64,000 nucleotides of DNA from Ochotona curzoniae (Eukaryota; Chordata; Mammalia; Lagomorpha; Ochotonidae): assembly GCF_017591425.1 (NCBI RefSeq), contig NW_024466459.1:2480001-2544000 (forward strand), read 5' to 3'. How positions within the stretch are numbered: position 1 is the stretch's first letter; every line of letters starts with the position of its first letter. This document shows, piece by piece, positions 45,440-55,745 of the stretch. The translations under genes were made by a program, and so were the position numbers. The notes under the pieces are model-generated. The model made no database searches. It had not been told where the DNA came from and was given only the letters and a program-made list of their open reading frames with translations.

Positions 45440-46349
45440 ACAAGAGGGTAAGCAGTTGGCCAGGCAGCCCCCTACTCTTGGGAGGCCAGATGCCTGGGAT
45501 CCAGAAGGGGCCAGGGAGGACTGGGGGCGGAGGGGTGGTGGGAGGGTCCCTCCTCACGCCTCCGGCTTGCAGCTCCGACTGCCTTTGGGACCTCCGGCCT
45601 CGCGCCCCTATCCCGGGGCTCTGGGGTTCCGGAGCCGCGCCCCCTCCTGCGGGGACCTGTCCTCAACACATCTAGGCGGGATCCTCCCCCCGAGTTACCT
45701 GCCCCGGGAGCCACAGTTCCTAGCCGGGCACATCTGGCGGAGCTCCAAGCCACCCCCGTTCCTGGGGGGCGGGAGTTCCCACCTAGAAGGTCACGGCTGA
45801 AAGGAGGAGACGTAGAAGTCAAACCTAAGAAGGGGGTAAAAGTTGTTATTTAGCTTATTCCTCATCCCCCCTCCGCCCCACTCGTTGGTGTGCTTCGACG
45901 TAGGTCGCCCTGAGACTTGGGGTCCGCCCGCCCATTCCTCGGAGCCCGACGGGCCGCGGGTCTGGCTTGCTGGGGACAGAGCCGGCTTCACGGCCCTCAG
46001 GGTGCTGGGGGGGGGTCTCCAAGGGCGACCCCCTGCTACCCCGGGCTGGGGGGCGAGGAGCGCGGCCGCCGAGCGGCAGGAGCCCTCAGTCCACGCGCGG
46101 CCCGCCGCCGCCCGCGGCACGCACACCTCGGGCTGATTCTAGGCGGCTGCCAGGGCAGGAGGGCGGCGGGGGGCCAGGAGAAAGAGCAGACACTGTCCCC
46201 CCATTCCCTCCTCTCCCCGCCCCCCCCACACCCCACACCCCAGAGCCACGGCGACAGAATGAGGATGAATTTCCAAAGCCAGCACCGCGGGGAGAGGAAG
46301 GGGGCCGGGCGGCGGGCGCCGGGGCCGGAGGGCCACCCGGGGCAACTTT

Positions 46350-46360
46350 GGGGCGGGAGG
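46350..46360 (+). promoter_or_regulatory. GC box (Sp/KLF-type site)
   Basis: GGGGCGGGAGG matches the Sp1/KLF consensus and lies about 90 bp upstream of the likely transcription start. Other GC-box-like strings occur in the island; this one is best placed. Confidence 0.5.
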
Positions 46361-46441
46361 TGCGGCCCGAGGGGGCGGCGCCGACGGCGGGAGGCGGGAG
46401 TCGGGGGCCGAGGGGGGAGTCACTTTAAAGGCTCTTTCCTA

Positions 46442-46460
46442 CCCATAATGCTTTGTGGGG
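46442..46460 (+). promoter_or_regulatory. ZNF143/Staf-type binding element
   Basis: CCCATAATGCTTTGTGGGG follows the ZNF143 (Staf) consensus CCCANNATGCNTTGNG at nearly every informative position. Such elements lie at or just upstream of start sites in CpG island promoters. Its spacing to the YY1-type element (about 20 bp) and donor (about 45 bp) suggests initiation in or near it. Confidence 0.7.
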
Positions 46461-46477
46461 ACGTTGACAAGTGGATC

Positions 46478-46487
46478 CAAGATGGCG
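46478..46487 (+). promoter_or_regulatory. YY1-type element overlapping a two-codon uORF
   Basis: CAAGATGGCG matches the YY1 motif (AAGATGGCGGC), which is characteristically found in the sense orientation shortly downstream of transcription starts. Its ATG (46,482) opens a frame that stops after two codons (ATG GCG TAG, 46,482-46,490). Confidence 0.65.
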
Positions 46488-47150
46488 TAGAAAGTAATGA
46501 CAGGTAAGTCCTGACTTCCCCCTTCTCTGCTGCTGGGGCCGCTCCGCGGGCTGCCGGAGCCCTCTGGGGAGGGGACCCGACTCCTCTCCGGCGCCCCGGG
46601 CTTCAGGCGAGGCGGCCCCGGGGTCGGCCGGGGGCCCGGGCGGCCCATGGCGGGGCCTGGGAAGCGGGGCTCTTCGAGGCGAGGCCCGGACGCTGGGGCT
46701 GTTTACAGCTTCTTCCCCTCCTCTTGTCCCCTTCGCCTCCGCCGGGGGCCGCGGCGCCCGGGGCTCAGGCCTAGGAGGGGGGTGCGCCTTGCAAGCCCGG
46801 GCCGAGAGCCTGAGGGAAGGCTTCTCCGGCCCCGGGGCACCTCGGCTCGCCGGGCTGTGGGCTGTGGGGGGGTGGGAGCCGAGCCTGGGTGCACGCTCAC
46901 CCCCCGTTCCTCCGGGTCGCTCCTGGGGATGGGGAACGTGAGGGCTTCCCACGCCCCGCTCGATTTCCTCCCCCCTCGGGGGCTCGTGCCCAAGGTGGGC
47001 GCCGCGGAAAGTGGGTCAGGGCTGCGTCCCCACCCTTGCCCGCACAGGTCTCCCGGCCTGAGACTCACTTTTCCCCATCCCACCCCGCCACCCCACCCAG
47101 CCCCAACCGCTGGCCGCTCCCCGCCCCCCTCGTCGGAAATGCACACTGGC

Positions 47151-47821
47151 CCACAAAGCCATCTGCACAAATAAAAACGTCTCCTTTGCAAGGGTGCAAG
47201 GTCTTACCTCGGGGAACTCTGGTTTTAACCCCCCTGCCCTTCTCCTCCCCTCCCCTGCTGGGGATTCCTTAGACCCGCTTGGAAACCGAGGAGGCGGGGG
47301 TCTTCCTTGATGCCCCGCGCTGAAGGTTTTGTGTGCAGCTCAAGCACTGAGCCGTCCCGTTTCCCACACAACTCATGCTTTTCAAGCAAGCCATCATTAT
47401 AATAAAAGTATAATTGCAGAGAAGGGGGGTTCTTGGAGCAGTGGAAGGAAGGAGGGGTGGCCACTGCTTGCTTGTTCTCAATTTTGTTCCCTGTGTTAGT
47501 AAACTCATATTCAGGTGATTTTTCTCTCTTCCATCTTTTTTTTTTTAAAAGGAAAACCAGTGTTGCAAATTGATGATTTTGTTAGGTTTTCGATCTCAAG
47601 AAACTTTTAGCCTCTATTTCATCTCCATGAAAGGAGGTGTTTTCTTCATTGGAAGAAAAAAAAAAAAAACAAAAACTCTTGAAAGTTGCTGCACCCCTTT
47701 TGTAACTTCTCACGTTGGAAGTTGACATGCCCTCAACACCCCAGGCTGGGAAGATGTTGGCTACTGATAATGTCCATTTGTGCTGCTGTATAGGCATATT
47801 TCACTTCTCTGTTTGCCTTAG
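47151..47821. other. Candidate intron 1, 3' part
   Basis: Repeat-poor; poly-T near 47,538-47,547 and poly-A at 47,657-47,669. The last 20 bases form the exon 2 pyrimidine tract. Confidence 0.5.
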
Positions 47822-47874
47822 GATTTGGATGAAGTGGATCACCCAGGAACTACAGTGCTGGTGCGATGTGCAAG
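47822..47874 (+). other. Candidate exon 2, 53 bp
   Basis: Acceptor: a pyrimidine-rich tract ending CTCTGTTTGCCTTAG. Donor: CAAG|GTGAGA. The 53 bp start GATTTGGATGAAG and end GCGATGTGCAAG. The length is not a multiple of three. No frame from an upstream ATG gives a convincing long protein, so this is probably a 5' UTR exon. The surrounding 2 kb is repeat-poor, as expected near a conserved promoter. Skipping in some transcripts is possible. Confidence 0.55.
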
Positions 47875-49670
47875 GTGAGACTAAAACAAGCCATTTCTCT
47901 GTTTTCCTTTTTTTCATTTGAATCCGTTCCTGAGGGTAAGGCTGAAGTGAAGGAATTTGATGGCCCATCTCGCTCTTCCAAATATTTCGTTCAGTCAAAT
48001 GGATGTACGTGGGTTGGGCCACGTTTTGGAAAGGGAAAGTCTGTCCAGTGTGCTGGGCTTTTCCGTGGCTCCGAGGGCCCAGTGTTATTTGCAGTTCCCC
48101 TTATAGTTTGCCTCTTCAGATTTCCTTGTGGAACTTTAATTGGGTGTCTTAATTTTATCTGTCTTTTACTGTCCATTGCTTCTTCTGTGTTGGGTATAGT
48201 GAGTTGTGTCTGTAGGGCTTGAGGTGGGACACTTGCAAAGTACACCATGTGGGTGGGAAAGATTTATTGCTGGCAAGCCCATCGCCCCTGCTGCAAAATG
48301 GAATATTCCTCGTGTCTCTAATAGTTCCTTGGCAGTAAAAATGATGGTGTGGCGTTCTGCTCAGCGTATCAGGGGCGAGAGTAGTGTGGCATTGTTTTAG
48401 GATCGTCTGTGGCGTGTGCCTTCAGCAGGTTGCTTTATTTTTGTAAAGTTAAAATGCTTTCTTTGGATTTGAAGAGCATTGGTAGTGAATAGTTGATACT
48501 CAGCTAAGGATAGGAAGAGAAGTGGCTAATTTTGTATTTCCACAGCTTTTTCAACTTTAGAAAATATTTTGCTCTGATTGCTTTAGAAAACCGTAAAGAA
48601 ACTGATCAGTTGATTGGTTCCTGTAGTTTTTTTTTTTCTTTTTTCTTTTTAACACATCTCGGCCTCTAGATTTTGAAGTCCTCATTCAAGCCTTTCCTAT
48701 CTGGTACATCTGCTTCAGAAAAGTATATTGCACACCATATATTTTATTTTCTTGTTAAGCAGTGTAATTGACATTTTTTTACACACTACACACACACACC
48801 GCTTTGGGAAAGCAAGGTGAACATAAACCAGGATTCTTTCTAAATGCATATACCATAGTTGCTTACGTTTGAAAATCAGCAGTGTTTATATGTATTACAT
48901 ATAATTTTTGCTTTGATTCATGGCAGGGTAGATCTGAACTGTTAAATTTGTCTTTTATTTGCACCTGGAGGCATATCTGTAAGCTTCCCAGGATGAATAG
49001 TTTCTTGTGGAGATGTTGGAGTTATTTTGTGGGCAGGAACAAGTGGTCCACTTTTAGCCTGGTGAGATTGTGCTTTGTCCCCTGGAATTCAGTGTGAGAA
49101 TTAGGGGCTCCGGTGTGGCTCGTGGTGTGTAGCCTGAACGGGTGAGCACATTTTCTGCAGTGTTCGTATGTGTAAAAGGTGAGTATACACTTCCGAGTGA
49201 AGTTAGTGGTCAGTTGCCAGTTTGTTTCGTAGTGTTCTAACGTGGGAAATATCGTAGTTCTGAAGGTTGCGAGGAAGGAGAAGTCAGGGTCTTGGAGTGT
49301 TTATAGTCTATTGGCACAGATAGGGCACTATTTTTAGGTGGAGGCCATAGTTTTGGGGAGTCAATAAGTACAGTCCTGTACCTCACTATCAGCCAGGAAA
49401 TGGTTTTGTGCACTGTTAGTACCACATTTTGCTTCTCAGTGCCATAAATGTTCAGTTGACATTGTAGTCTGTGCACTTTCAGGAGCTGTACACTGTTCTC
49501 AGGAGAGGCAAGTGATGCCAGAGCAGCAGGGTAAATCATTTCTACTTGGGAAGGGCCTTGTGTAATTACAAAATGTATAAGCACATTCATGAAAGGATCA
49601 GAATTGTGCAGAGGGACCTGAGAATGATTGGACCACATGTAAGAACTGCATCTCTCTCTGTGTGTGTGTG
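47875..49670. other. Candidate intron 2, repeat-poor 5' part
   Basis: 1.8 kb without any recognised mobile element, unusual for this window; short poly-T near 48,628-48,653 and a (AC)-type run near 48,785-48,800. Confidence 0.5.
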
Positions 49671-49671
49671 T

Positions 49672-50010
49672 TTTATTAAGATTTATTTATTTATTTATTT
49701 ATTTATTTTATTTGGAAAGTCAGAATTAGAAAGTCAGAGTTAGGGACAGAGAGATCTGTCCCTCCCCAAATGGCTACTATAGCCAGAGCTGGCTGGGTTG
49801 GCTGGGTTGGCAGATGGGGGTCAGGAGCTTTTTCCAAGTCTTGCGCATGGAATGCATGGGTCCAAGGACTTGGCCACCCTCTGCTGTTTTCCCATACCCA
49901 AAGCAGAGAGTCGGATTGGGAAATGGAGCAACCCAGAATGAACTGGCATCTGAAGGGATGCTCTTGTTGGCAGGTAGAGGACTAGCCTAGTAGGCCACCA
50001 TGCCAACCCC
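49672..50010 (-). repeat. C-SINE with (TTTA)n tail
   Basis: (ATTT)n at 49,681-49,714 is the expanded tail. A small internal tandem of GCTGGGTTG lies near 49,790-49,810. Confidence 0.9.
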
Positions 50011-50169
50011 TTGCATTCTTTGTTTGAGAAGTAGGCTGGGCATAAATACTGAATGTAGATCAGCCTGCAGTTGTCTCTCAGATAGACCCAGGCCAAGAAA
50101 TAAGGTCCTTTGCCTGTTGTTGCTAATATGCAAAAAACCTTGGGCCACACTGATCAAAAATTGCTACCT

Positions 50170-50505
50170 GGGCCTAGTGTGCTAGCTTAGTGGCTAAATC
50201 CTTGCCTTTAATCCTCTGGGATCCCATATAGGCACTGGTTCCTGTCCAGGCTGCTCCACTTCCCATCCAGCTCCCTGCTTATGGCCTGGGAAAGCAGTTG
50301 AGGATGGCCCAAAGCCTTGGGACCCTGCACCTGTGTGGGAGACCTGGAAGAATCTCCTGGCTCCTGACTACGGATTGGCTCAGCTCTGGCCATTGCAGCT
50401 CCTTGGGGAGTGAACCAGCAGATGAAGATCTTCTGTCTGTCTTTCCTTCTCTCTTTATATCTGCCTTTCCAATAAAAAATAAAATAAATAAATCTTTTTT
50501 AAAAA
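50170..50505 (+). repeat. C-SINE
   Basis: GGGCCTAGTGTGCTAGCTTA to a TCCAATAAAAAATAAAATAA tail; inverted relative to the copy 160 bp upstream, within the candidate intron 2. Confidence 0.9.
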
Positions 50506-50654
50506 GTTTGATTAGTTCTATAGATAACTTTATTAAAAAAAAAAAAAAGAATTTCTACCCAAGAAAGGGTGAGGAACTAGGTAAAAAATTGTAGGCCAGT
50601 TGTTTGTTTTCATAAAATTGGGTGTCTTTGCAAATGTAGTTGAAATTTTAAAGT

Positions 50655-50713
50655 AATTAAAGAAATTTATTTATTGTTGTTGGAAGGCAGATTTATTAGA
50701 GGGCAGAGACCTT
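50655..50713 (-). repeat. C-SINE, left piece split by a LINE insertion
   Basis: AATTTATTTATTGTTGTTGG then AAGGCAGATTTATTAGAGGG is the 3' end of the copy that resumes at 51,464. Confidence 0.8.
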
Positions 50714-51463
50714 TTTTCATATTTTATCTTATTATTTTTATTTTTTACAGGAAAGTGGGTAAGACCATTGTTTCCACACTAATATCTTTTTTTTTCTTTT
50801 ATCTGGGGTCAGGGGAGAAACAAAGGGAGAAGCCCCACCCAGCCTCCCACCCATCCCAGGTCCCCAATGTGAGGCATGCTCCAAGGGTCCTGCTCAAGCA
50901 GTTTTGGTAGTTCAACAGTTCTGAATTGCTGCCAGTCTCGCCATTCCAATCACGATGGAATTTGTTCAGAATCCATTGGCTGACATAGTCTCTTCATGGT
51001 TGGGGTTCTGAGATTAGCAGTTCAGTTGGAGGGATCTCCAAAGAAACTGAGGTGATCCCAGACCTGATTCTTGTGTGTGCTTGCCAGTATAGGGTCCGGC
51101 AGTGTCTTTTGCCCCAATCAGCTTATGCACATGCTGGTCATTGCAATTGCTGGGTCAGTTCTGTTTCCAGCCCTGTCTTCCACATGAACCAATGGGTGTT
51201 GTAGTCCAGCCCGATCCTGCCTACTTCATACTCGGCCGTCATGAAAACCAGTGGGAGCTGCAGCCTAGTTGGGGCGATTTCCAATAACCCCACAGGCCTG
51301 CCCCCTAACCTGGTTCCCATGCATGCCAGTATGTACTGCAGACTTGTTCAGTCTGTCCCACATCCCATTTAGCTCTCATACATGTCAATGGGCATTGAAG
51401 CCTAGTTCAACCCAACCAACCCTGCTATCCAGCCCGCACACATACTGGTGCGTGCCTTTCAGT
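50714..51463 (-). mobile_element. LINE-like 3' end, copy 2
   Basis: T-rich left end then the same series of landmarks as 18.6-19.4 kb. Flanked by the duplication CAGAGACCTT at 50,704-50,713 and 51,464-51,473, which fixes both ends and shows target-primed retrotransposition with 5' truncation. Lacks about 45 bp next to the tail present in copy 1. Confidence 0.85.
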
Positions 51464-51716
51464 CAGAGACCTTCTAACCATTGGTTTGTTCCCCAAATGG
51501 CAATAGCGGCTGGAGCTGAGCCCATATGAAGCCAGGAGCTTCTTCCAGGTTTCCCGTATGAGTGCAGGGTCCCAAGGCCTTGGGCTATCTCTGCTACTTT
51601 GCCAAGCTGCAATCAGCTGGATGGGAAGTAAAGCAGCCTGGACAGGATCCAGCATCCACATGGGATCTGGATGCCTGAAGAGGGATGATTAGCCAGTTGA
51701 ACCGTTTTACTGGCCC
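51464..51716 (-). repeat. C-SINE, right piece
   Basis: Continues from CAGAGACCTT through TTGTTCCCCAAATGGCAATA to CAGTTGAACCGTTTTACTGG; head slightly eroded. Confidence 0.85.
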
Positions 51717-51719
51717 CTT

Positions 51720-52830
51720 AAGTAGTATTTTGAAATGTTTCCTAGAGCAGTGTATTCCAAGTGGAGAGTGTGGACATACTAGCTTACAAATTCATTTCAG
51801 TTCGTTGCTGTAGTCAGGACTGTTTGTGTGAATAGCACTGATAAAAGGAAGGATAAAACATACTGTGGGGTTTTTATTTTGAGGGTGCCTGCGATACAAC
51901 TTTTGAGTTATCTTCAATCTATTAGAAGTAATAGTTTTCTCTTTTATGAAAGACAATTCAGACTATTCAGATATGAGTTTTTGCTTATATGCATAGCAAT
52001 TCATTAAACTTTCAGTTTTCTGCAAGAAGTTGAGAGCTTGTCAATGTGCATACCAGCTTGCTTACTTTTGTAGATTGTAGTGGGTCATTTTCTGTGAATA
52101 GCATCAGGAAGTTGCTTGATAAAAGCAGAGTTTATACATTTATCTTGCTTGTGAACAAGAAAGCGCCTGATTCAGCATTGCGTTCTTTAAAGAATGCGTG
52201 GCGTGTTTTGGACCAAACTGTCCCGAAGGGTGAATGTTTGCAATTTTTGTTATTTCTGTGTGACATCCCAGGTGTTTTTGGCAAGCTGAATTTACCTCTT
52301 TCTTTACAGATTCTAATTGTGGCGAGAATACGCTTGTCGCATGAGCTTTCTGTCCGCAGGCAGTATAGCTAACATAGTTTGTAAAACTTTATTTTTGAAC
52401 AAAATTTAACACATGACATTGGTGAACAAATTTGAGCAGTACTGAAACACATAAAGTAAAAAAGATGAAGTGAATAAAGGCTTTTGCCCTCTTTCTTCCA
52501 TCTCCTGTCCTGTCCCCTGAGCTGCCAAGGAGAAGTAGTTGGGTGCCGCTTAGCTCTTGGAAGGCCTCTGTTCTAAGGAAGGCTCCTGGTGGGCAGGCGG
52601 GCAGGCAGGCAGGCGGGCAGGTGGCAAGAGGAGTCAGAAGTCAGAAAAGGCATGGGTGCTTGTGGAGCCTGAGGCTGGATGTTGTGCAGGGACCATTCTG
52701 ATCTTACTTCCTGCAATGTTAAGTCGTAGTGATAATTGCAAACCACCATCAGTCGAAGTTAACCATAATTGAATTGTGTAGTACACAGAATTCTGTTGTC
52801 CTGTTGGCAAAGTTTTGACTTACCATTTTA
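51720..52830. other. Candidate intron 2, unassigned
   Basis: No mobile element recognised. GGCAGGC-type microsatellite at 52,590-52,623. A plus frame of 108 codons (52,046-52,372) has no recognised domain. Confidence 0.4.
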
Positions 52831-52832
52831 AA

Positions 52833-53120
52833 AGAAAAATTTATTTTTATTAATGTGGAAGTCAGATTCATTTATGTGCAAGTCAGAATTACAAAGAGGG
52901 AGAGACAGATCTTCCATCCTCTGGTTCACTTCCCATATGGCTGCAACACCCCACATGGGTGGCAGGGGCCCAGATTTTTGGGCCATCTTTCACTGCTCTC
53001 CCAAGGCTATCAACAGGGAGTTGGAATGGAAGTGGAGCAGCTAGGACCCAAAGAGGTGCCAAGTGGGATGCTGGCATTCCAGGCAGCAGCTACAACCAGC
53101 ATGCCATGACACTGGCCCTT
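52833..53120 (-). repeat. Old C-SINE
   Basis: AAGTCAGAATTACAAAGAGG, GGTTCACTTCCCATATGGC and ACACTGGCCCTTG; part of the tail is duplicated (GGAAGTCAGATTC / GCAAGTCAGAATT). Confidence 0.85.
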
Positions 53121-53454
53121 GATTTAATCTTTTAAGGAAATATTTGTGAATTGAGTGGATGTAGTTTTAGGGTTGGAATGGGAAGTAGGGATATTGAGAC
53201 ACCAGTAGTGGAATTTTATGATTAATCTGCACCTTTTATTTGCAATAGGCATTCTGTAATTCATTATCACCTTTACGTCTCCTTGTAGCTCACAAGATAG
53301 CTGTTGGTGCAAATTTTGCGAAGGGGGAAATGTCGGCTTCAGCGGGAACCAACTAGTGTTCAGATACCAGATGAGTCAAGGGGTGAAGCTGGTGGCTTTT
53401 CTGACAAGCCTGTGCTCTGTAGCTAGTCTGTCTTCATTTCCAAATAAGGACATT

Positions 53455-53565
53455 TCGTCTTGGAGAAATGAGGTGATTTACCCAAGGCCACACCACCCAG
53501 TAGCAACATTAAGGCAGGCTTTTATCTCTGGTCTCTTATCTCAGGACTCTGGGTCCAGTGCTGGG
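53455..53565 (+). repeat. MIR fragment
   Basis: GAGAAATGAGGTGATTTACC, CAAGGCCACACCACCCAGTA and GGACTCTGGGTCCAGTGCT follow the MIR core and 3' consensus. Confidence 0.7.
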
Positions 53566-53695
53566 TATGCAACATTTTACTGAACTGGGATGGACCAAAG
53601 GACGAGATGCTGTGACTATTGGATACAAATGCATGGGAACTGATACATGGGTAGATGATGTTCAGTGTTTAAAAGCTGCCTTCTCTCTCTTTCAG

Positions 53696-53752
53696 AAATT
53701 ATAAAGAGCTCTGATGGGCTATTTGGGTGATACCCAGTGCAGTGAACTGCAG
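53696..53752 (+). other. Candidate exon 3, 57 bp, possible start codon
   Basis: Acceptor: TTCTCTCTCTTTCAG. Donor: CTGCAG|GTGAGTAAGG, the strongest of the three. The 57 bp run from AAATTATAAAGAG to GAACTGCAG. An ATG at 53,714 opens a frame that reaches the donor in phase 0. The 47-codon upstream frame from exon 1 ends at a TGA in this exon, downstream of that ATG, so the two would overlap in different frames. A MIR fragment lies 140-240 bp upstream; the exon itself is not in any repeat I recognise. Confidence 0.55.
53714..53752 (+). CDS. Possible first coding codons of the unidentified gene
   Basis: The frame reads MGYLGDTQCSELQ and then meets the donor between codons. The start context is moderate: G at +4, C at -3. 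I do not recognise this N-terminus. It could be the true start, another upstream frame, or untranslated sequence; the next exon lies outside or is unrecognised in the window. The spliced continuation decides: an open frame with family similarity would confirm it, an early stop would make it a uORF. Confidence 0.25.
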
Positions 53753-53759
53753 GTGAGTA

Positions 53760-54510
53760 AGGTTTAGGAGCGACTCTGTAGAACAGGTACCCAGCAGCGC
53801 CTGAGAAAGAGGAGCGACTGAATGCCAGAAAGCCTGTCTGTCTAGAAGGGCTGACGTGGGGTAGGGTGCAGTGAGATTGGGTGATAGGAGAACCTGGCCT
53901 GAAGAGGCGAGTCCTCACCGATCAGCTGCTTCTGGAGCAGACTCCCGGCGAACAGAGACCCTGCCTGCTACTTGGTCAAACTAGTTAGCCTGGAAAGTAA
54001 GGTAGGTTAATCTTCTACCTCGGTTCAGAATGCTAACTGCCCAGAGGCCCAGCTTGTCTGCGTGTGATTGCAACTTAAGAGAATGTTCAATTTTTGTGTC
54101 AACATTCTTGGGTGGCAGTCACCCTGTGCTCTGATGAACCTGGTTAAATATTGAATTGGTTTTTCTCATTGTCTGCTGTGTTCGGTGTCACGAATGACAG
54201 TATGTGTGTGTGCCTGGCTATAGCTACTCTATTAGACCTTCAAATTATTTATCTTTTGCTAAAATGCTTGCTAGTTGGGGACAGTCTTAAGTCACAAGTA
54301 TTTATTATATCACAATAATTAATTTTCTTGGTCCGTTATAATATCTTGCTTTTTTGTATTGAAGTTGGAAAAATGTAATGCTGCAGGAAAAACTCGCAGT
54401 GATGTTTAACATTGTCTTTGTGGGATGCCAGTGGTAAAATTGTTCCTTGATGTGTTTTTAATATTAGTGCTTTGTTAGATATATCTGTCTCCAGAAAGCT
54501 TCATTTCTGA
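53760..54510. other. Unassigned stretch after exon 3
   Basis: No repeat recognised; becomes AT-rich after 54,200. Confidence 0.4.
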
Positions 54511-54514
54511 TTTT

Positions 54515-54814
54515 GTTGAGATTTATTTATGTTTATTTGAAAGCCAGAGATAGAGGTTCTCCATCTTCTGGCCCACTCCCCAAATGGCCGCAATGGCTGG
54601 AGCTGGGCCGAATTGAAGCCAGGAGCCAGGGGATCCTTCTGGGTCTCCCACTTGCATGCAGGGGCCCAAGGACTTTGCCATCATCCGCTGCTATCCCAGG
54701 CTATTATCAGAGACATGAAGTGGAAGTGGAGCAGCTGGGACTTAAACCAGCGCCCATGGGGAATGCTGGTGCCACAGGCAGAAGCTTAACCTGTTACACC
54801 AATGGTGGGGGCTC
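54515..54814 (-). repeat. Old C-SINE
   Basis: GAGATTTATTTATGTTTATT, CCACTCCCCAAATGGCCGCA, GGAGCAGCTGGGACTTAAAC. Confidence 0.9.
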
Positions 54815-55745
54815 CAAGCTTCAGCTCTTGATAAGGTGACTTGATATTCTGCCGTCTGTCCTTTGGCTGGGTAAGATTTCTAAGAGCATCACTAGCTGCT
54901 TTTTACCCCCAAATAGCATAAGCTGGAGTTTTAAACATTACGTTTTTGTAGTTAAAACACTCAGACACATTCAAAACTTTTTTTTTCCCCTAACTGTACT
55001 CAGGTCTCTTTCTCTTAGTTTTTACCTTTAACTCTTGCCTTTTTGTGTGCCTTTGGCAAATTGGCCTTGAGAATCCCAGTTCTGTAGACCTCCAGGGCTT
55101 TGAGGATGAGGCTTAGGGTTTGGCAGCCTGCTGATTGTTAACAGTGGTTTGTTTCTGAAGAGGTTTGTTGTTTTTTGCCTGGTTGTGCAGCACAGAGTGG
55201 TGGGAGATGACCAGAAAAGCGCTGGAAGCAGCGTGCTGGCTTTTGGAGAACTAGGGTCTGGCCTAGTCACGTGCCATCCTGACCAAGGAGAACCAGAAAG
55301 CTCCCAGTCATGGCCAAAGTGAACAGTGAGAAAGGAGAGGTGGTTTTCTGCTTGAGACTTGATCACGATTGCATCCTAGAAACCCTGTGTTTCTGAGTGC
55401 GGTAAAACTTTATTAATATTGACTAAGTTGATTTGAAGTAAACCATTCAGTGTTTGCGTTATTACCTTAAAACAGTTGATTCTCTTTGATATGCTATTTC
55501 AAAATAAAACTCATTTTAAGTTATAGTACATTGTAATATGATTTTTTAAAGAAGTAGTAACAGTGTAAGTGAAGCATTTCCGTGTTGTAGCTTTTACAGT
55601 TTTGTCATAGTATTTTTGGGGGTGCTGTGCCAGTTTACATGGCTAACATAGTCATGGATATAATCTGTTCCAGCATAAACTAGGTAGAAATCCATTTTTT
55701 CCCCTCAGTTTCTTGCTAATTGAAATAGTGTAAAATGGCACTTGC
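54815..55745. other. Unassigned stretch
   Basis: No exon or repeat recognised. Plus-strand acceptor-like tract near 55,000-55,020 has no matching donor. Confidence 0.4.

Larger units (their letters stand above)
46440..46503 (+). other. Candidate exon 1 (5' UTR), donor at 46,504
   Basis: The 3' end is set by CAG|GTAAGT, a near-perfect U1 match. The 5' end is approximate and assumed near the ZNF143-type element. Three ATGs are present: 46,448, 46,482 and 46,497. The first opens a frame that, if spliced to the two candidate exons downstream, runs 47 codons and ends in exon 3. The second is a two-codon frame; the third ends after five codons just across the first junction. None looks like a known protein start, so the exon is read as 5' UTR. 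The 46,448 frame stays open upstream into the island, so coding use from a farther start cannot be excluded by stops alone. Confidence 0.6.
45440..47150. promoter_or_regulatory. CpG island promoter
   Basis: About 1.7 kb of very GC-rich DNA with dense CpG dinucleotides stands out sharply from the AT-rich, CpG-poor flanks and contains no SINE copies. It has runs such as GGGGCGGG, GGCCGCGG and many GCG/CGC triplets. Loss of repeats and retention of CpG mark an unmethylated promoter in mammals. Long open frames on both strands here reflect the lack of AT-rich stop codons, not genes. The plus-strand promoter elements at 46.35-46.50 kb fix at least one direction; divergent minus-strand transcription is possible but no minus-strand exon is clear. 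Confidence 0.9.

Noticed and set aside
45917..46507. 196-codon plus-strand open frame in the CpG island
   Set aside because: Runs through the promoter elements and the first splice donor; composition is typical of CpG island sequence. Only its last codons coincide with the uORF discussed.
45791..46952. Overlapping minus-strand frames in the CpG island
   Set aside because: Proline/arginine-rich frames caused by lack of stops in GC-rich DNA; no consistent exon pair, although a donor-like GCAG|GTAACT at about 45,695 leaves divergent transcription open.
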